This document shows positions 1 to 10,309 of a stretch of DNA of 14,269 nucleotides, piece after piece (within the stretch, counting starts at the first letter, position 1; each line of letters opens with the position of its first letter). Under the pieces are notes generated by a model. It was not told the origin of the DNA. It worked only from the letters and a program-made list of their open reading frames with translations, and ran no database searches. The translations under genes were made by a program, and so were the position numbers. Source of the DNA: Xanthobacteraceae bacterium (GTDB lineage Bacteria > Pseudomonadota > Alphaproteobacteria > Rhizobiales > Xanthobacteraceae); the NCBI GenBank assembly GCA_030039655.1, contig JASHVC010000153.1:1-14269 (forward strand), written 5' to 3'.

Positions 1-816
1 GGTGGTCGAGGAGACCGCGAACTCAAAGCCAACTTTCGCGCGGTGACGGCGACTGAATTCGCCACGGTGCTTGGCGATCATGGCGGACCCGCCGTCTCAA
101 CGACCGAGCATGTGTTGGCCGCATTGCGTGCCCTCGGCGTCGATAATGCGGTTGTCGAGGTTGACGGCGCCGAAGTCCCAATCATGGACGGCAGCGCCGC
201 CCCGTTCGTCGCGGCGATCGACCAGGTTGGTATCGCGATTCAGTCGGCAGCACGGCGGTACATTCAGGTTCTCAAGCCGGTACGCGTTGCTAAGAACGGT
301 TGCTTCGGCGAACTGCGGCCGCACTCACGTGGCCTGCGAATCGAAGCGGAGATCGAGTTCGATCACGCGTTGATCGGACAGCAGACGTTCAGCGTTGATG
401 TTACGCCGAATGTGTTTCGCAACGAGCTGGCGCGGGCCCGTACATTTGGCTTTATGCGCGACGTAGCGAAACTGTGGAGCGCCGGTTACGCGCTTGGCGC
501 ATCGTTCGAAAATACGGTCGTGGTCGCGGAAGATCGTATTCTCAATCCCGAAGGCATGCGCTTCCCCGATGAATTCGTGCGCCACAAGGCGGTCGATGCC
601 ATCGGCGATCTGGCGCTGGCCGGCGCGCCGCTGATCGGCGCCTATCGGTCGGTACGCGGCGGCCACAAGCTCAACCACGCAGTGCTCACGGCGTTGATGG
701 CCGATCCGACTGCATGGACCTACGTTGAGACGCCGCAGCCGGTTCGCCGGACACGCGGCCACGCCGAGCTTGCATCCGGCTTTGCGGCTCCGGCATATGG
801 CCCGGACGTCTCTTAG
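1..816 (+). CDS. lpxC: UDP-3-O-acyl-N-acetylglucosamine deacetylase LpxC, 5' partial
   Basis: LpxC is the cytoplasmic zinc deacetylase that removes the acetyl group from UDP-3-O-acyl-GlcNAc, the committed step of lipid A synthesis. Frame 1 is open from the first base, and about 271 codons are present against 300-315 for the family, so some 30-40 N-terminal residues lie outside the window; the first in-window start-like codon (GTG at 43) is not the real start. Family marks are clear: TTEHVLAAL with the Glu-His pair at 106-111, VDGAEVPIMDGSA, the HKAVD zinc motif (His 583-585, Asp 595-597), and GGHKLNHA with the active-site His near 664. The stop is TAG at 814-816. bamD follows after 119 bases. 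The placement matches the ftsZ-lpxC-bamD-recN-ligA order known from Rhizobiales. Identification is very secure; only the start is missing. Confidence 0.97.
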   Translation, partial: GGRGDRELKANFRAVTATEFATVLGDHGGPAVSTTEHVLAALRALGVDNAVVEVDGAEVPIMDGSAAPFVAAIDQVGIAIQSAARRYIQVLKPVRVAKNGCFGELRPHSRGLRIEAEIEFDHALIGQQTFSVDVTPNVFRNELARARTFGFMRDVAKLWSAGYALGASFENTVVVAEDRILNPEGMRFPDEFVRHKAVDAIGDLALAGAPLIGAYRSVRGGHKLNHAVLTALMADPTAWTYVETPQPVRRTRGHAELASGFAAPAYGPDVS

Positions 817-843
817 ATCTCCTTCATTTCTCGCCTTAATCCG

Positions 844-858
844 GGCCGATTGTCGGCC
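844..858. repeat. Small inverted repeat in the lpxC-bamD gap
   Basis: GGCCGA, a 3-base loop TTG, then TCGGCC form a perfect 6-bp stem 27 bases after the lpxC stop. No T-run follows, so it is not a convincing intrinsic terminator. It may slow readthrough or be chance in GC-rich DNA. Confidence 0.3.
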
Positions 859-935
859 ATAGTGGCGCCCGGCAAGAGGTTACTATTCGACGAGAACGCG
901 CGGAATCGGGCGGACGGGGAACGCAAATCAGGTTG

Positions 936-1802
936 ATGATGCTGCGGGGGATGAAAGGTTGGGCAACGCCTGGGCGTGGGCCGCGCGCGCTGGCGGGCTG
1001 TCTGGCGCTGGTGCTCTTCACCGCACCGATGATGGGCTGCAGCCTGTTCAACAAGGACGAGGATTCCGTCCCCGACACTCCCGCCGACAAGCTCTACAAC
1101 GAGGGGCTTTTCCTGCTCAACGACAAGTCGGATTACAAGGAGGCCGCGAAGAAATTCGACGAAGTGGACCGGCAGAACCCGTATTCGGACTGGGCGCGCA
1201 AGGCGGTCCTGATGTCGGCCTACGCCTACTATGAGTCTGGGCAATACGAAGAGTGCATCAACTCGGCCAAGCGCTACATCACGCTGCATCCCGGCAGCCC
1301 GGATGCGGCCTACGCGCAATATTTGATCGGCTCCTCGTATTACGATCAAATTCTCGACGTCACCCGCGATCAGGAACGGGCCGACAAGGCCATCAATGCG
1401 TTCCAGGAGGTGGTGCACAAATATCCGGACAGCCAGTACGCGGTCGAAGCAAAAAGAAAAATCGAGATGGCGCGGGATCAGTTGGCCGGCAAGGAAATAG
1501 AAATCGGCCGCTTTTACTTGAACCGGCGCGACTTCCAGGGCGCGATCAACCGCTTCAAGGTGGTGGTAACGCAGTATCAGACCACGCGGGAAGTCGAGGA
1601 AGCGCTGGAACGGCTGACCGAAGCCTACATGGCGCTCGGCATCGTCGACGAGGCGCAGACTGCCGCCGCCGTGCTCGGCCACAATTTCCCGGACAGCCCC
1701 TGGTACAAGGACGCGTATAAGCTCCTGAAGGGCGCCGGTGCCGAGCCGAACGAAAACAAAGATTCCTGGATCAGCCGCTCGTTCAAGAAATTGACGGGCT
1801 GA
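936..1802 (+). CDS. bamD: Outer membrane protein assembly factor BamD (lipoprotein)
   Basis: BamD (ComL/YfiO) is the essential TPR lipoprotein of the BAM complex, which folds beta-barrel proteins into the outer membrane. The N-terminus is a type II signal: a basic stretch with GRGPR, the hydrophobic run LAGCLALVLFTAP, then a lipobox ending MMGC with the lipidated Cys followed by SLF. The mature part is helical with TPR-like units: LYNEGLFLLNDKSDYKEAAK, the Y-Y-E-S-G-Q-Y region, the LHPGSPDAAYAQYLIG segment, and AINAFQEVVHKYPDSQYA. About 288 residues, near family length. The start is uncertain: TTG 933, ATG 936, ATG 939 and ATG 951 are all in frame, and the only purine-rich stretch (GGGGAA near 917) is rather far upstream. 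ATG 936 is taken; it does not affect the signal peptide. Met at -3 of the lipobox is less common than Leu but tolerated. Confidence 0.95.
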   Translation: MMLRGMKGWATPGRGPRALAGCLALVLFTAPMMGCSLFNKDEDSVPDTPADKLYNEGLFLLNDKSDYKEAAKKFDEVDRQNPYSDWARKAVLMSAYAYYESGQYEECINSAKRYITLHPGSPDAAYAQYLIGSSYYDQILDVTRDQERADKAINAFQEVVHKYPDSQYAVEAKRKIEMARDQLAGKEIEIGRFYLNRRDFQGAINRFKVVVTQYQTTREVEEALERLTEAYMALGIVDEAQTAAAVLGHNFPDSPWYKDAYKLLKGAGAEPNENKDSWISRSFKKLTG

Positions 1803-1835
1803 TAGCCGGCCGACGATCGACGCAGATTGAAGAAT

Positions 1836-1856
1836 CGAGAATATTATCCATTCTCG
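1836..1856. promoter_or_regulatory. Perfect inverted repeat upstream of recN
   Basis: CGAGAAT, seven spacer bases (ATTATCC), then ATTCTCG give perfect 7-bp arms, ending 25 bases before the recN start. The spacer overlaps a TATTAT hexamer (1842-1847) that resembles a -10 box. It could be an operator over a recN promoter, or a weak hairpin after bamD. It does not match the alphaproteobacterial LexA site (GTTC-N7-GTTC direct repeat), so SOS control is not shown. Confidence 0.35.
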
Positions 1857-1881
1857 CTCGTCTCCATCGGCGTCTGAGCTT

Positions 1882-5870
<3,989 letters not shown>

Positions 5871-5876
5871 GAAAAT

Positions 5877-5932
5877 CCGTCATTGCGAGGTACGCAACGC
5901 TAACGCGTGCTCATACTTCCTCGCAATGACGG
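5877..5932. repeat. Palindromic repeat of the CGTCATTGCGAG family after ligA
   Basis: CCGTCATTGCGAGG (5877-5890) and its exact reverse complement (5919-5932) form a perfect 14-bp stem around a 28-base loop, starting 6 bases after the ligA stop. A third arm (CTCGCAATGAC) follows at 5984-5994. This core is a familiar dispersed intergenic element of Rhizobiales genomes. It may end ligA transcription as a strong hairpin, though no U-tract follows. Confidence 0.75.
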
Positions 5933-5983
5933 CACTGTCACATCAAATAAGGTCGGTCATAAATTTTGCCGCAATCCGGCGTT

Positions 5984-5994
5984 CTCGCAATGAC
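5984..5994. repeat. Additional copy of the CTCGCAATGAC repeat core
   Basis: This is an 11-base match to the right arm at 5920-5930. The preceding bases GCAATCCGGC resemble the GCAATCC partner often found in this repeat family, so it is likely a second, divergent element rather than part of the first hairpin. It lies just beyond the 3' end of the DUF3309 gene and separates it from ligA. Confidence 0.55.
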
Positions 5995-6001
5995 GTCAGC
6001 G

Positions 6002-6157
6002 CTATATGCGTCCCGCAAGCACTAGAACGACGACGATGATGAGGATCAGGCCGAGCCCGCCGCCCGGGTAATAACCCCATCCGGTGCTATACGGCCACGT
6101 CGGCAATGCACCGATCAACAACAGAATCAGAAGAATGATCAGGACGGTCGAGAGCAT
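6002..6157 (-). CDS. DUF3309 family small membrane protein
   Basis: A 51-codon gene: Met at 6155-6157, stop TAG at 6002-6004. The product starts MLSTVLIILLILLLIGALP, continues TWPYSTGWGYYPGGGLGL, and ends ILIIVVVLVLAGRI. Two hydrophobic segments flank the aromatic/Gly motif WPYS-x-GWGYYP-x-GG, the hallmark of DUF3309, a family of roughly 50-residue proteins of unknown function common in Alphaproteobacteria. A hairpin inner-membrane topology is expected. The ribosome site is strong: GAGGAA with a 7-base spacer. A match to the EcfG general stress promoter lies 36 bases upstream of the start codon, which suggests induction by stress or in stationary phase. The neighbouring M24 peptidase gene is upstream on the same strand but probably separately transcribed. 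The family call is firm; the function is unknown. Confidence 0.88.
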   Translation of the reverse strand: MLSTVLIILLILLLIGALPTWPYSTGWGYYPGGGLGLILIIVVVLVLAGRI

Positions 6158-6193
6158 GACACGTTTCCTCGCTCCTTGAGCAACCTAATAAAA

Positions 6194-6218
6194 AACGTCG
6201 TTGTGAGATAAAAGTTCC
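6194..6218 (-). promoter_or_regulatory. EcfG-type general stress response promoter for the DUF3309 gene
   Basis: On the minus strand GGAAC (6218-6214), 16 bases, then CGTT (6197-6194) match the alphaproteobacterial EcfG consensus GGAAC-N16/17-CGTT exactly. The orientation and the 36-base distance to the DUF3309 start codon fit a real promoter. No other exact match in the right position was noticed in the window. Confidence 0.72.
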
Positions 6219-6232
6219 TCTAAAAGTTCCTT
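6209..6232. repeat. 12-bp tandem duplication over the -35 element
   Basis: TAAAAGTTCCTC (6209-6220) is followed directly by TAAAAGTTCCTT (6221-6232), 11 of 12 bases identical. The unit contains the -35 GGAAC (as GTTCC on this strand), so the -35 is doubled. The outer copy lies 28 bases from the CGTT element and is too far to act with it. Confidence 0.7.
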
Positions 6233-6294
6233 GCGGTTCGGGTGGCGAATTGCTGCGCCGCAAACGTGGATGTGTCTAAAGACATATTTGAAAC

Positions 6295-6318
6295 GTCGGC
6301 AAGGGCAGGCGTGCCGAC
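6295..6318 (-). terminator. Possible terminator hairpin after the M24 peptidase gene
   Basis: GTCGGCA (6295-6301) and TGCCGAC (6312-6318) form a 7-bp stem with a 10-base loop, 22 bases beyond the stop codon of the peptidase gene. On the minus strand the stem is followed by GTTTCAAATATG, not a clean U-run, so termination is plausible but weak. A perfect palindrome TGTCTAAAGACA (6273-6284) sits just beyond and is unexplained. Confidence 0.35.
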
Positions 6319-6340
6319 TAATATCAAAAAGATCGTGAAA

Positions 6341-8176
6341 TTAGTTTGCGGCGATCGGCGCCGTCGCGGCGTTGAGCCATTCTCGTGTCGGCGCATCGAC
6401 AAGATCAGACAGAACATCGCGCACGCGTGCATGATAGGCATCGAGCCACGCGATTTCCTCGGCGCTCATCATCGCCGGCTCGACGAGGCGGCGGTCGATC
6501 GGCGCCAATGTCAATGTCTCGAAGGCATTGAAGGGCTTTTCCGGATCGGCGACGGCGGTGGCTTCAGTCACCAGGACCAGATTTTCGATGCGGATGCCGT
6601 AGGCGCCGGTGCGATAATACCCTGGCTCGTTGGACAGGATCATGCCGCGCTTGAGCGGCGCGGTGCCGAGCTTGGAGATGCGCGCAGGTCCCTCGTGCAC
6701 CGACAGATAGCTGCCGACGCCGTGGCCGGTGCCGTGATCGAAATCGAGGCCCGAGCGCCACAGAAATTGCCGCGCGAACGAATCGAGCTGCGCGCCGGTC
6801 GCGCCGTCCGGAAACACAGCGCGCGCGATGGCGATGTGGCCCTTGAGCACGAGCGTGAAGCTCCTGCGAAATTCTTCGGTCGCGGCGCCGACGACGACGG
6901 TGCGGGTGATGTCGGTGGTGCCATCCTCGTACTGGCCGCCGGAATCGATCAGAAAAAGTTCGCCCGGCGCGATGCGGCGATTGCTCTTGCGCGTCACCCG
7001 GTAATGCACGATGGCGCCGTCGGAGCCGGCGCCCGAGATGGTGGGAAACGAAACGTCCTTGAGCAGTCCGGTGTCGCGGCGGAAGCTTTCCAGCGCCTCG
7101 ACGGCGTCGATTTCGGTCAGGTGCCAGGACGGCGCCTCGCGATCGAACCAGGCGAGGAAGCGTGTCACCGCCGCACCGTCGCGCTGCTGCGCCGCGCGCG
7201 CGCCGGCGATCTCGACGGCATTCTTCACCGCCTTCATGGGCGCGATCGGGTCGCTGCCATGCAGGATCTTGCCGCCGTTGTTCTCGATAAGGCGCGCGAT
7301 CGCCTCGGGGCACGCCGACGGATCGATGCGCACCGTGCGCTTCTCACTGCCGAGCGTCGCGAGTTCGCGCTCGAAGTCGGACGGCTCGCGCACCGCAGCG
7401 AGTTCCTCAAGCCGATGCCGGACGTCATTGTTAAGCTTGCGCCCGTCGACGTAGAGCGCCGGCCGGCCTTCTTTCGGCACCGTGGCGAAGGCGAGCACGA
7501 CCGGCGTATGCGGAACGTCGCTGCCGCGGATGTTGAATAGCCACGAGACGGCGTGCGGGTCGGAGACGACGAGCGTGTCTGCGCCAAGCTTCTGCAGATC
7601 GGTGCGGACGCGCCCGACTTTTTGTTGCGCCTCCTCGCCCGCGTAACGCAGCTCATGGAGCACGACCGCGCCGAGCGGTGGAGGCGGTCGGTCGGTCCAG
7701 ATGGCGTCGATAGGATTGTCGGCCAATGCGACGAGGCTTGCTCCGGCAGCCGCGCAGGCCTTGGCGAGCCGCTCGGCGGCATCCACGGTGTGCAGCCACG
7801 GCGAATAGCCGAGCTTCTTGCCGGCCGTCAGGTTGGCTTCGATCCACACCGGCGGTGGCCGTTCGACCAGATGCTCGACGGCGAAGATCTTGCTGTCGAT
7901 CTCCTCGACGACCTGAACCTGATAACGGCCGTCGACAAAAATCACGGCGCGATCGGCCAGCACGATCGCCAGGCCCGCGGAGCCGGTGAAGCCGGTCAAC
8001 CAGGAGAGCCGCTCCGCGGAGGGCGGCACGTATTCGTTCTGATACTCGTCGGCGCGCGGCACGATGAAACCGTCGAGGCCGCGCCGCGCCAACTCTGCGC
8101 GTAACGCCGCGACCCGCGGCGCGGTGGCGCCGGGTTCGCTGCGATCGTCGAACGATTGGAAATGGGCTTCGAACAT
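6341..8176 (-). CDS. Xaa-Pro aminopeptidase (aminopeptidase P, peptidase family M24B)
   Basis: A cytosolic metallopeptidase that removes N-terminal residues preceding proline. The C-terminal pita-bread domain has all five metal ligands: D411 and D422 in IDSGGQYEDGTTDITRT, H485 in DHGTGHGVGS, E517 in LSNEPGYY and E531 in IRIENL. The 14-residue E517-E531 spacing and the SVHEGP motif match eukaryote-type aminopeptidase P1, as does the ~611-residue three-domain length (short E. coli PepP has about 440). Two creatinase-like N-terminal domains precede it, the first with GLDGFIVPRADEYQNEY. Start Met at 8174-8176 is chosen because MFEAHFQSFDDRSEP matches the family N-terminus; a start at 8278 would add 34 atypical residues and overlap prmA. 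No clear ribosome site is visible. prmA lies upstream with a 49-base gap on the same strand, suggesting one transcript. Confidence 0.93.
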   Translation of the reverse strand: MFEAHFQSFDDRSEPGATAPRVAALRAELARRGLDGFIVPRADEYQNEYVPPSAERLSWLTGFTGSAGLAIVLADRAVIFVDGRYQVQVVEEIDSKIFAVEHLVERPPPVWIEANLTAGKKLGYSPWLHTVDAAERLAKACAAAGASLVALADNPIDAIWTDRPPPPLGAVVLHELRYAGEEAQQKVGRVRTDLQKLGADTLVVSDPHAVSWLFNIRGSDVPHTPVVLAFATVPKEGRPALYVDGRKLNNDVRHRLEELAAVREPSDFERELATLGSEKRTVRIDPSACPEAIARLIENNGGKILHGSDPIAPMKAVKNAVEIAGARAAQQRDGAAVTRFLAWFDREAPSWHLTEIDAVEALESFRRDTGLLKDVSFPTISGAGSDGAIVHYRVTRKSNRRIAPGELFLIDSGGQYEDGTTDITRTVVVGAATEEFRRSFTLVLKGHIAIARAVFPDGATGAQLDSFARQFLWRSGLDFDHGTGHGVGSYLSVHEGPARISKLGTAPLKRGMILSNEPGYYRTGAYGIRIENLVLVTEATAVADPEKPFNAFETLTLAPIDRRLVEPAMMSAEEIAWLDAYHARVRDVLSDLVDAPTREWLNAATAPIAAN

Positions 8177-8225
8177 TGGCGGCAATGTAAGTGTAAATGG
8201 CGGCAAGTTGGAGTCGGCCGAACTG

Positions 8226-9179
8226 TCACCGTCGGGAAGATGCCGGAGCGCGCCGCATAACCAGCGTCGTCCAGCCATCCAGGTCGATGCGGCGCTCGAG
8301 CGCCAGCGGGCGATAGGCCCATAGCGCCGCGTTCGCCTGCGAAGCCAGCAAGCCGGAGAGAATAATGCGGCCGCCGGGAGCGGTGAGCTTGGTGATTGGT
8401 GCGGCCAGTCGTTTCAGCGGCCCGAGCAGAATATTGGCGAACACGAGGTCGAAGGGCGCCTGCTCGCGGACGCTTCGTCCGGCGACCCCGTCCGCTTTCG
8501 CGACTTCAACGAACGCGCCGATACGGTTGAGCCGCGCATTGGCGCGCGCGACGCGGACCGCTTCCGTGTCGATATCCGTTGCTAGTACGCGCTGACGCAA
8601 CGCCCGCGCGCCCGCGATCGCAAGCACGCCGCTGCCGGTACCGAGATCGAGAATTTGCAATCTATTCCTCAGCCCAAGGGGCGAAGGACGGCAAGTGCTG
8701 CGCATTTTGCCTATCCGCCTGCATAGGTCATCGAGCGCCAGCAGGCAGCCACGCGTGGTGCCGTGATGGCCAGTGCCGAAAGCGAGGGCAGCCTCGATCT
8801 CGATGCCGATCTGGTTGGGCGAAACGTGGGCTCGGTCGTGGTCGCCATAAACGAGAAACCGCCCAGCTTCCACGGGCTTAAGACCTGCGAGGCTCTCTTT
8901 CACCCAATCCTTTGCGGCGACGCGCCCGAAACGGAGCCCTCTCGCCGCCTCAGGACCGCCAGATTCCGATACCAGGGTTCGCACCTTGTCTTTGTCAGGC
9001 AGTCCGCTGAAATAGATGGTGACCTGCCAATTGCCACGGCCGTTATCCACAAGGCTCACTGCGGATTCTTGCGCCCCAAATTGCTCGGTTAGGAAGGTGC
9101 TCACCTTGTACGCGGATTGTTCATCGGTTGCTAGCAAGGCTACCCACACCGCAGTTGTTTTAAGGGGATTGGAATGCAT
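8226..9179 (-). CDS. prmA: Ribosomal protein L11 methyltransferase PrmA, with an insert
   Basis: PrmA trimethylates ribosomal protein L11 using SAM. An N-terminal L11-recognition domain (about 1-100) is followed by the class I methyltransferase fold: AFGTGHHGTTRGCL (133-146), a family hallmark; SAM motif I LDLGTGSGVLAIAGA from 177; the acidic loop TDID (201-204); and FANILLGPL (248-256), equivalent to the ANI-L-PL motif IV. Length is 317 against 293 in E. coli. Part of the excess is an insert of about 15 residues at 153-173 between the GTTRGCL helix and motif I, with sequence RRIGKMRSTCRPSPLGL; its DNA contains an imperfect palindrome. The start at 9177-9179 is the first in-frame Met; upstream sequence shows only a poor ribosome site. 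The aminopeptidase gene follows 49 bases downstream. Confidence 0.94.
   Translation of the reverse strand: MHSNPLKTTAVWVALLATDEQSAYKVSTFLTEQFGAQESAVSLVDNGRGNWQVTIYFSGLPDKDKVRTLVSESGGPEAARGLRFGRVAAKDWVKESLAGLKPVEAGRFLVYGDHDRAHVSPNQIGIEIEAALAFGTGHHGTTRGCLLALDDLCRRIGKMRSTCRPSPLGLRNRLQILDLGTGSGVLAIAGARALRQRVLATDIDTEAVRVARANARLNRIGAFVEVAKADGVAGRSVREQAPFDLVFANILLGPLKRLAAPITKLTAPGGRIILSGLLASQANAALWAYRPLALERRIDLDGWTTLVMRRAPASSRR
8666..8688. repeat. Imperfect palindrome inside the PrmA insert
   Basis: TCCT-CA-GCCC, loop AAG, GGGC-GA-AGGA: a 10-3-10 hairpin with 8 of 10 positions paired, lying exactly where PrmA has extra residues compared with relatives. It may be a remnant of a palindromic element inserted in frame. 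Confidence 0.45.
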
Positions 9180-9450
9180 TGATCTGTCGAGTATTTCCGG
9201 ATTTGCTCACGCAATTTTCGGTAGATTGGAACAAACCACCGGGGGCCGGTGTTCTTGACGACGCCACCACTCTCGTTTGCGCGCTCTATCCCGCCTCTAA
9301 TCCACAGTTTTCCAACAGTTTTTCAACAACTTCTCCACAGAGGGCGTCGGGATAGTTTCACTTCACCTAGATGGCAGATGCCAGCCAAACACATGGCTCA
9401 CCGTGCTACAATCCGCAGTTGAGGCGACGCCCGAAATTCTGGAGAATATG
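9180..9450. other. Divergent intergenic region with DnaA-box-like motifs
   Basis: The 271 bases between prmA (-) and the methyltransferase gene (+) hold no credible gene. TAATCCACA (9298-9306) and TTCTCCACA (9331-9339) each differ by one base from the DnaA box TTATCCACA, lie in the same orientation and are spaced 33 bases, about three helical turns. Between them is an 11-base tandem repeat, ACAGTTTTCCA then ACAGTTTTTCA (9304-9325), in a locally AT-rich stretch. A small perfect hairpin, CACCGG-GGG-CCGGTG, is at 9237-9251. The region must also hold the two divergent promoters, but no clear -35/-10 pair was found. Confidence 0.45.
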
Positions 9451-10218
9451 ATGACCGCAAAGTGCGCGCGCCGAACATTCGCCATGTATCGCTTGGTCGC
9501 GCCGCTTGCTCTTGTTCTTGGCCTATTTTTTGGCTCGGTTGCGACGTGGGCACAGGCCTCCGACTACTCCCAGCTTATCGCGGCACCGGACCGCAGCAAC
9601 TCGGACCGGCAGGCTGACAAACGCCGCGACCCGTTGCCCTTTCTGGCTTTTGCCGGAATTCGCCCTGGCATGAAGGTGCTCGATATGGGCGCCGGCGGTG
9701 GCTATAGCACCGAATTGATGGCGCGTGCCGTGGCGCCCGACGGCATTGTGTACGGGCAGAACCCGCCCGATCTCGGTGAAAAGGCGAAGGCGGCCTTTGA
9801 CGCTCGCCTGAAGACTCCGGCCATGAAAAACGTCGTGGCAGATGTCCGGCCGTTTGACGATCCCATCCCGCCGGGCGTGCATGATCTCGATCTCATTACG
9901 TTTCTCTTCTACTACCACGACACGACTTACATGACCGTCGATCGCTCGGAAATGGACGGAAAAATGTTCGCGGCGCTCAAGCCTGGCGGCTTTCTGGTGA
10001 TCGCCGATCACTCTGCGTTGCCCGGACAGGGAACGTCCGTCAGCCGTACGTTGCACCGGATCGAAGAGAGCGCGCTGCGCCAGGAACTCGAAGGGGTCGG
10101 CTTTCGCGTTGTCGCCGAAGGCAATTTCTGGCGCAATCCGAATGACACCCATGACTTCCCGAGTTTCAAGCCAGACATGCCGGTGGACAACTTTGTGCTC
10201 AAGTTTGAGAAACCCTGA
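9451..10218 (+). CDS. Predicted exported class I SAM-dependent methyltransferase
   Basis: A 255-residue protein with a signal peptide followed by a methyltransferase fold. The signal has ARRTFAM, a hydrophobic run LVAPLALVLGLFFGSVATW, and an AQA site with cleavage expected after residue 36. The twin arginines followed by x-Phe resemble a Tat motif. The mature domain begins with the aspartate/arginine-rich APDRSNSDRQADKRRDP, then SAM motif I VLDMGAGGGYS (76-86), a DLDLITFLFYYHDTTYM motif IV region and LKPGGFLVIADH (motif VI). It resembles uncharacterised exported methyltransferases (COG4798-like). The substrate is unknown. ATG 9451 is chosen because GGAG lies 6 bases upstream; GTG 9403 would bury the signal behind 16 extra residues. 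ATG 9484 is a further option and would remove the twin arginines. The ParA-like gene follows after 91 bases on the same strand. Confidence 0.85.
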   Translation: MTAKCARRTFAMYRLVAPLALVLGLFFGSVATWAQASDYSQLIAAPDRSNSDRQADKRRDPLPFLAFAGIRPGMKVLDMGAGGGYSTELMARAVAPDGIVYGQNPPDLGEKAKAAFDARLKTPAMKNVVADVRPFDDPIPPGVHDLDLITFLFYYHDTTYMTVDRSEMDGKMFAALKPGGFLVIADHSALPGQGTSVSRTLHRIEESALRQELEGVGFRVVAEGNFWRNPNDTHDFPSFKPDMPVDNFVLKFEKP

Positions 10219-10309
10219 GCCGTTTTGAGTTCGCAAAACCTCTCGAATTGATGCCCTACTCCGTTCCTGTAAGATGCAGGGATAGCCGCAACATTTGTGG
10301 GGTCGCAGC

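Noticed and set aside
6242..7540. Plus-strand open frame of 432 codons opposite the aminopeptidase gene
   Set aside because: The minus strand carries all five metal ligands of M24B; the plus frame is an antisense shadow rich in Arg/Asp/Gly/His.
9228..9253. GGAAC-N17-TGTT resembling an EcfG promoter upstream of the methyltransferase gene
   Set aside because: The -10 part has a mismatch (TGTT for CGTT) and the site is about 200 bases from the gene start, so it is not better than chance.
10221..10239. Short GTTTTG/CAAAAC hairpin after the methyltransferase gene
   Set aside because: Only six mostly A-T pairs and no T-run; too weak to call a terminator.
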